A DNA stretch of 48,243 nucleotides from Nodularia spumigena CCY9414 (lineage in GTDB: Bacteria; Cyanobacteriota; Cyanobacteriia; Cyanobacteriales; Nostocaceae), in assembly GCF_000340565.2 (NCBI RefSeq), contig NZ_CP007203.1:1306029-1354271 (forward strand), given 5' to 3'. Shown here one piece after another: positions 44,202 through 48,243 of the stretch. The notes below the pieces were generated by a model. That model did no database searches and was not told the origin of the DNA. It was given only the letters and a program-made list of their open reading frames with translations. Position 1 is the first letter of the stretch, and every line of letters starts with the position of its first letter. Made by a program: the position numbers and the translations under genes.

Positions 44202-45068
44202 CTAAAAATCAGAAAGTTCTCGTTCAATCTTTTCAAGTTCTTCAAAATAGAAAGTAATTTGTCTTTCCAAATTCAAATAATTAGATAAATTGGGATCAAA
44301 ACTCATCTGCTTACTCACCGCTTCAATATTTTCCTCCAATTGTTGCTTCCGTTGTTCTAGAAACCTTCTCTTGGCTGGTAACAAAGCTGGCTTAACTGAC
44401 TTCTCTATGGGCTTACTTGTAATAACAACTGACTTCAAATATTGCCAAGCCTTGACTAAAGTTTGATTGGGAATCATAAAAGAGGCTCTTGCAGCTTCTC
44501 GCCTAGTATCTGCTGCAACTACCATCCCAACTACTCCCTGTAATTGTTCATCCCAAACCGGAGAACCACTAAATCCTTTAGCAATAGCGTATCCAGTCAC
44601 CTTAGTATCTTCCAGTTGTACCCATTGTTTAGCATTTTGATCTGATAATACCCCAGTTGCCCAAACTCCAAAAGCAACACCCTGGGGACAACCAAAAACT
44701 TTAAATGGATGCTTTGAGAGATTTTCTGATAAAATTAACTTAGTTACTTGGGCTTGAGAAGGTAAGTGTTCCAGCTTTAAAACAGCAATATCTTCAATTA
44801 ATACATCCGAATTTAAGTCAGATGTAGGATGCCAACAAACAACCGTCGCCTTAATTTTCTCAGTAGAATTAGCTAAGGGAAAATCAACCTGAATTTCTCC
44901 ATCAGGTATATTTGCTATCGAGCTAGAAATTAATAATGCCTCTCCCACGACATGAGCGCAAGTCAAAGCATACTTTTCTGCCACCAGAAAGCCAATACCA
45001 ACCACATCTTTCTGATAAAATATCCGAATAATTGAATTTTTATGACTATTAAAATCAATAGCATTCAT
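44202..45068 (-). CDS. Trypsin-like serine protease with C-terminal effector-associated helical domain
   Basis: The 288-residue cytoplasmic protease (no signal peptide) has catalytic His39 in ALTCAHVV, Asp93 in EDIAVLKL and Ser167 in KGFSGSPVW, so the triad is complete. Residues 235-288 (RFLEQRKQQLEENIEAVSKQ, ending LEKIERELSDF) form a helical hairpin shared with the next protein's N-terminus. In EAD-linked systems such proteases are proposed effectors or processing enzymes switched on by assembly. It starts one base into the Trypco1 stop (TAATG), so translation is coupled. Confidence 0.85.
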   Translation of the reverse strand: MNAIDFNSHKNSIIRIFYQKDVVGIGFLVAEKYALTCAHVVGEALLISSSIANIPDGEIQVDFPLANSTEKIKATVVCWHPTSDLNSDVLIEDIAVLKLEHLPSQAQVTKLILSENLSKHPFKVFGCPQGVAFGVWATGVLSDQNAKQWVQLEDTKVTGYAIAKGFSGSPVWDEQLQGVVGMVVAADTRREAARASFMIPNQTLVKAWQYLKSVVITSKPIEKSVKPALLPAKRRFLEQRKQQLEENIEAVSKQMSFDPNLSNYLNLERQITFYFEELEKIERELSDF

Positions 45069-45412
45069 TAACCATTACCCTGTCCTTTACTACTCCATTT
45101 CAAAGTAATTTCATAGCTAACTTCGCCCCCAACAGACGCAAAAATAGCTCCAGCATCCGCCGTTAACTTCAGACCAAATTTAACCTCTACCTCATCGGCG
45201 GGTTGGTTGAGGTCGCGTAATTTAGAGATAATAGTAGAAGCCACGGGTTTAATGTTCTCTAAGGCTTCTTCAAATGTCTGCTGCGCCTTGAGGACTTGTC
45301 TTCCTGATGGGAGAGCAACTCGCTCAATTCCACGACCTTCTGGTTCATCAACTTCCACCAGGAATTTAGTTCCATCTGCTAGGGAAAACTCAGCTATTTT
45401 TTTTTCTTTCAT
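45068..45412 (-). CDS. Trypsin-co-occurring domain protein (Trypco1/CU044_2847-like)
   Basis: The 114-residue protein has an N-terminal beta part (IAEFSLADGTKFLVEVDEPE), a helix (TFEEALENIKPVASTIISKLRDL) and a C-terminal strand pair (VEVKFGLKLTADAGAIFASVGG). This is the pattern of the CU044_2847 family, described as a trypsin-co-occurring domain because it is encoded next to trypsin-like proteases. It is the first gene of the five-gene operon. Its biochemical role is unknown; it may be a substrate, inhibitor or sensor for the protease. Confidence 0.75.
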   Translation of the reverse strand: MKEKKIAEFSLADGTKFLVEVDEPEGRGIERVALPSGRQVLKAQQTFEEALENIKPVASTIISKLRDLNQPADEVEVKFGLKLTADAGAIFASVGGEVSYEITLKWSSKGQGNG

Positions 45413-45726
45413 CGTTTATGTATTAATGTGCATAATGGTTAGTCTAGGTAGTGCCTATACAAAGCTACAAATGTACAGAACATCATTCCAGACTTATATT
45501 ATCAGTAAAATTACGAAATTTATTACGCTTAAGAAAATCTAAACTTTGGCTAAATCTTGCTGTATCCTCTCGCCTGCGCGGACTAACATAAAATTAAGGT
45601 TTTCAACCCGCGTAGGTGGGTTTCGCCTGTGTAGCCGCGACTTATAGTCGCCTGGTGCAAGATATGAATTTATAGCCTTCCCTAATATACACTCATAACA
45701 GCCCATAACAAAATTTTTATAACATA
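45413..45726. other. Intergenic, divergent promoter region with hairpin repeat
   Basis: It lies between the conflict operon (minus) and adhC (plus) and should hold both promoters. The repeat AACCC-gcgtaggt-GGGTT (45605-45622) and the perfect hairpin GCGACT-TAT-AGTCGC (45637-45651) are of a kind scattered in Nostoc genomes. No gene was seen. Confidence 0.5.
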
Positions 45727-46836
45727 ATGCAAGTTAAAGCAGCAGTTGCTTACGGCGCGGGTAAGCCGTTAACTATTGAAACCGTGGAACTATCGCCACC
45801 ACGAGCCGGGGAAGTTTTAATTGAGATTAAAGCCTCTGGGGTTTGCCATACCGATGCTTACACCCTTTCCGGTAATGATCCTGAAGGTTTATTTCCCGCA
45901 ATTTTGGGACATGAAGGCGCGGGTGTGGTGGTAGAAGTTGGTGCTGGTGTCACAAGCCTCAAACCAGGAGATCATGTCATTCCCCTATATACCCCAGAAT
46001 GCCGACAGTGTGAATATTGTCTAAGCATGAAAACTAATCTTTGTCAAGCAATTCGCGTTACCCAAGGGCGCGGTGTCATGCCTGATGGTACGAGTCGCTT
46101 TAGTATTGGTGGAGAAATGCTACATCATTATATGGGAACATCTACCTTTGCTAATTACACAGTTTTACCAGAAATCGCCGTCGCCAAAATTCGCCCAGAT
46201 GCTCCCTTTGATAAAGTTTGTTATATTGGCTGCGGTGTAACTACTGGTGTGGGTGCTGTAATTAATACAGCAAAACTGGAAGCAGGCGCAAATGTTGTAG
46301 TTTTCGGCTTAGGCGGTATTGGCTTAAATGTCATCCAAGGGGCGCGGATGGTAGGAGCAAATATGATTGTCGGGGTAGATATTAATCCCAGCAAACGCCC
46401 TTTAGCAGAAAAGTTTGGGATGACGCACTTTGTTAATCCCCAAGAAGTTGAGGGTGATTTAGTGCCTTATTTGGTTGATTTAACCAAAGGCGGTGCTGAT
46501 TATACTTTTGAATGTATTGGCAATGTGAATGTGATGCGTCAAGCCTTAGAATGCTGTCATAAAGGTTGGGGCGTGAGTGTCGTTATTGGTGTGGCTGGTG
46601 CTGGACAAGAAATCAGAACGCGTCCATTTCAATTAGTAACTGGACGCGTTTGGAAAGGTTCGGCATTTGGTGGCGCTAGGGGGCGTACAGATGTGCCAAA
46701 AATTGTCGATTGGTATATGGATGGTAAAATAAATATTGATGATTTAATTACTCATGTCATGCCTATTGAGGAGATTAATACAGCTTTTGATTTAATGCAC
46801 AAAGGTGAATCAATTCGCAGTGTAGTCACATTTTAA
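45727..46836 (+). CDS. adhC: S-(hydroxymethyl)glutathione dehydrogenase / class III alcohol dehydrogenase
   Basis: The enzyme detoxifies formaldehyde by oxidising S-hydroxymethylglutathione with NAD. The 369-residue zinc dehydrogenase has catalytic-zinc ligands C40 and H62 ([14 protein letters not shown]) and structural-zinc cysteines C92, C95, C98 and C106 ([10 protein letters not shown]...C). The NAD loop is [27 protein letters not shown] and the [16 protein letters not shown] segment are class III hallmarks. The next step, S-formylglutathione hydrolase, would be provided by the gene just downstream, which is broken in this genome. frmA is an equivalent symbol. Confidence 0.95.
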   Translation: MQVKAAVAYGAGKPLTIETVELSPPRAGEVLIEIKASGVCHTDAYTLSGNDPEGLFPAILGHEGAGVVVEVGAGVTSLKPGDHVIPLYTPECRQCEYCLSMKTNLCQAIRVTQGRGVMPDGTSRFSIGGEMLHHYMGTSTFANYTVLPEIAVAKIRPDAPFDKVCYIGCGVTTGVGAVINTAKLEAGANVVVFGLGGIGLNVIQGARMVGANMIVGVDINPSKRPLAEKFGMTHFVNPQEVEGDLVPYLVDLTKGGADYTFECIGNVNVMRQALECCHKGWGVSVVIGVAGAGQEIRTRPFQLVTGRVWKGSAFGGARGRTDVPKIVDWYMDGKINIDDLITHVMPIEEINTAFDLMHKGESIRSVVTF

Positions 46837-46842
46837 AAAAAT

Positions 46843-46940
46843 TGTAGGTTGGGTAGAACGAAGTGAAACCCAACAAATTCGCGTAAATGTTGGGTTTCGT
46901 TCCATTGCTCCGCAACGCTGACGCGAACAACACAACCTAC
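46843..46940. repeat. Dispersed GTAGGTTGGGT palindromic repeat
   Basis: TGTAGGTTG at the left end and CAACCTAC at the right are inverted. The interior contains AACGAAGTGAAACCCAACA and its inverted relative TGTTGGGTTTCGTT. A related sequence sits inside the MITE at 23111-23232. Confidence 0.7.
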
Positions 46941-46942
46941 CT

Positions 46943-47044
46943 AGACGGGGTGAAAAGACCTTTAGTCGTTATACCATAGAACAAATTCTCAGCGATCGCT
47001 TTTATCCAGAACAACCGGCAAATGATGATTTGATTCATGACTAA
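46943..47044 (+). pseudogene. Possible remnant of a small gene coupled to fghA
   Basis: An open frame reading GEKTFSRYTIEQILSDRF and then YPEQPANDDLIHD ends at TAA 47042-47044, overlapping the fghA start (ATG 47037) by 8 bases, a typical operon junction. Upstream it runs straight into the dispersed repeat at 46843-46940 without a start codon. I read it as the C-terminal end of a gene whose 5' part was replaced. The family was not recognised, and chance cannot be excluded. Confidence 0.35.
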
Positions 47045-47866
47045 TCTGAACCTGATCTCAGAATATCAAAGCTTTGGTGGCAAACTCGGCTTTTACTGCT
47101 ATATAAAACCTAGACAAAACTAGACTTTACTTTCTACTTCAACGGGAGCATGGGAGCAGTTATCCCTCAGTAGACTTTCACGCCTTAGCCAGACGCGATT
47201 GTGTTCCAATTAAGTTTCTGAAAAAGACTACCACCATCATTGCTTGGTTTTCGCGTCGGCAATAGTCTCAATTCAATACTTGATATCACCGTATTATATA
47301 TCAAGTAGTTGATTTTTTCCTAAAATATATATTGATTTTTGTCAATATAAGTATAGTTTTGTCTATGAAATTGTCAACTTAGGACTTGCTCTCACCTTTC
47401 CTCCACCTGTAACGGTGAAATGCGCTTCGCCGTCTATCAACCACCACAAGCCACTCAACAGCCAGCACCTGTCCTCTATTTCCTTTCTGGCTTGACTTGT
47501 ACAGAAGAAAATTTTATGCTCAAGGCTGGGGCGCAACGCTACGCAGCTGAGTACGGCTTGATATTAGTCGCACCAGATACTAGCCCCCGCAACACAGGTA
47601 TTGTCGGTGAAGATGACGAATGGGATTTTGGTACAGGTGCGGGCTTTTATGTAGATGCTACCGAGAAACCTTGGCATCAGCATTACCAAATGTATAGTTA
47701 TATAGTCCAGGAATTACCTGCTCTAATTGCCGCAAAATTCCCCATACAACCGGATAAACAAGGTATTTTTGGTCATTCAATGGGCGGACATGGGGCGTTA
47801 GTATGTGCCATACGAAACCCGCAACTATATAAATCAGTCTTTGCATTTAATCTCATAAAATTGTAG
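47037..47866 (+). pseudogene. fghA: S-formylglutathione hydrolase, disrupted twice
   Basis: The true N-terminus lies at 47037: MTNLNLISEYQSFGGKLGFY. It is then cut by the ~293-bp element. Removing 293 bases (47098-47390 or an equivalent placement) rejoins FY directly to [19 protein letters not shown] and restores the frame. The following part holds [13 protein letters not shown] and the nucleophile serine in [10 protein letters not shown]. After LYKSVFAF (about 47848) the match ends and five foreign residues (NLIKL) precede a stop, where the IscB element begins. The catalytic Asp and His expected in the missing C-terminal ~130 residues are lost, so no active hydrolase can be made from this locus. 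Another start at ATG 47420 gives a 148-residue fragment only. Confidence 0.93.
47096..47392 (+). mobile_element. ~293-bp non-coding mobile element, copy 2, inside fghA
   Basis: It is identical to 2304-2600 (inverted) except at one base. TAGACAAAACTA (47111-47122) and TAGTTTTGTCTA (47354-47365) are perfect 12-bp subterminal inverted repeats. Hairpins lie at 47277-47307 (10-bp stem) and 47328-47349 (8-bp stem). Two interleaved pairings, GACGCGA/TCGCGTC (47192-47198 with 47251-47257) and AGACTA/TAGTCT (47225-47230 with 47263-47268), could form a pseudoknot. Both insertion sites read CTCT after removal. Either no target duplication or a 2-base CT duplication fits. Confidence 0.9.
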
Positions 47867-47876
47867 TTGTCCGTAG

Positions 47877-48243
47877 TCAAACGTAGCTATACCCGTCACT
47901 ACAATGAACCTTAGTAATATCTTTCATTGTTGAAAATTCAACTCTAAAACCATTGATAACAATCTCACATCCGTTTTTTGTGGGAGTTTTAACACGACTT
48001 ACATACTTTCCAGAAGTTATGTTTTTACGATCTTTGTGCAAAGTAGCCTTAACAAAATCTCCTGTAGAAACATGAGTGAATATTTTTTTAGGCTCAGTGC
48101 AAGGAAAACCAAATTTATTGATCCTACAGAATCTTCTGCAACTATGCCCCGTGCTTTTTACTGTTAAAATTTTTGTTGTCAGTATTTTGAGAGTTTCAAC
48201 TTTTCCTACACAAGCAGCATCAATCCAATGAGTTTTAGGCAAT
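47877..48243 (-). CDS. iscB: IscB-type RNA-guided HNH endonuclease, C-terminal part (partial)
   Basis: The frame is open from the right edge down to TGA 47877, about 121 residues. LPKTHWIDAACVG is the RuvC-III segment with its catalytic histidine/aspartate. GHSCRRFCRINKFGFP and VSTGDFVKATLHK are the following parts, typical of IscB C-termini (P1-interaction and TAM-interaction region). The codon at the edge that could look like a start (TTG) is internal. The RuvC-I/II and HNH parts and the guide RNA upstream of the gene lie outside the window. The element's right end must lie between 47849 and 47876, where it joins the fghA fragment. Confidence 0.85.
   Translation of the reverse strand, partial: LPKTHWIDAACVGKVETLKILTTKILTVKSTGHSCRRFCRINKFGFPCTEPKKIFTHVSTGDFVKATLHKDRKNITSGKYVSRVKTPTKNGCEIVINGFRVEFSTMKDITKVHCSDGYSYV

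Noticed and set aside
47096-47392. Group I or group II intron inside fghA
   Set aside because: The interleaved pairing recalls a P3-P7 pseudoknot, but the conserved P4-P6 core sequences of group I are not apparent. With the required U before and G at the end, the exons would not rejoin in frame. Domain V of group II is absent, and copy 1 lies outside any gene.
1-48243. Prophage or integrative element boundaries with tRNA attachment site
   Set aside because: No integrase, phage structural gene, tRNA or long direct repeat pair was found; the mobile DNA here is small elements and IS200/IS605 types.

Overview
The window looks like chromosomal DNA of a filamentous, heterocyst-forming type cyanobacterium (Nostoc/Anabaena group). 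The evidence is frequent GCGATCGC (HIP1-like) octamers, heptamer short tandem repeats (CCAATGA)n, many small palindromic elements and MITEs, an NdhS-type subunit gene, and housekeeping proteins of cyanobacterial type. No rRNA, tRNA or CRISPR array was seen.

Layout. 1-1104: part of an IS200/IS605 element (tnpA plus the 5' part of tnpB). 1390-4617: a STAS protein, a DedA membrane protein and argG. 4684-7940: a large outer-membrane-type protein and a small secreted Ala/Gly-rich protein with two Pho-box-like sites upstream. 9082-15533: a phosphate-scavenging block with a PhoA-type phosphatase, a PhoX-type Tat-exported phosphatase, a CDF metal transporter and a small secreted protein. 15999-23097: a glycosyltransferase, rpsB-tsf with a structured leader, an acidic protein and recG. 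23286-24352: an antitoxin with a MITE-broken vapC, and a truncated DUF3592 gene. 24818-28184: a DUF2993 protein and the uxs-ugd pair, which makes UDP-glucuronate and UDP-xylose. 28677-36638: a CPA2 antiporter, a HAS-barrel-like protein, ndhS, an alpha/beta hydrolase, a Ser/Thr kinase, rimM and avtA.

37019-45412 is the most interesting part. A complete diversity-generating retroelement (DGR) is visible: template repeat, reverse transcriptase, Avd, and a formylglycine-generating-enzyme/C-type-lectin-fold target whose last 42 residues are the variable repeat. Template and variable repeats (125 bp each) differ at 12 positions, and all 12 are adenines in the template's coding strand. Directly upstream on the same strand is a tight five-gene operon: a trypsin-co-occurring (Trypco1/CU044_2847-type) protein, a trypsin-like protease with a C-terminal helical adaptor, a predicted inactive-STAND-like protein with a matching N-terminal adaptor, a MoxR-type AAA+ ATPase, and a vWA protein. 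This resembles the published class of NTP-dependent, EAD-coupled conflict systems. I infer that the diversified target is the recognition arm of such a system.

45727-48243: adhC (glutathione-dependent formaldehyde dehydrogenase) is intact. Its partner fghA (S-formylglutathione hydrolase) has been broken twice, once by a ~293-bp structured non-coding element and once by an IscB-type element that runs off the right edge. The ~293-bp element has a second copy at 2304-2600 in the opposite orientation. Over 297 aligned bases the two differ at one position, so the element moved recently. At least three other small-element families can be read with target-site duplications or terminal inverted repeats, so this chromosome is heavily reworked by non-autonomous mobile DNA.
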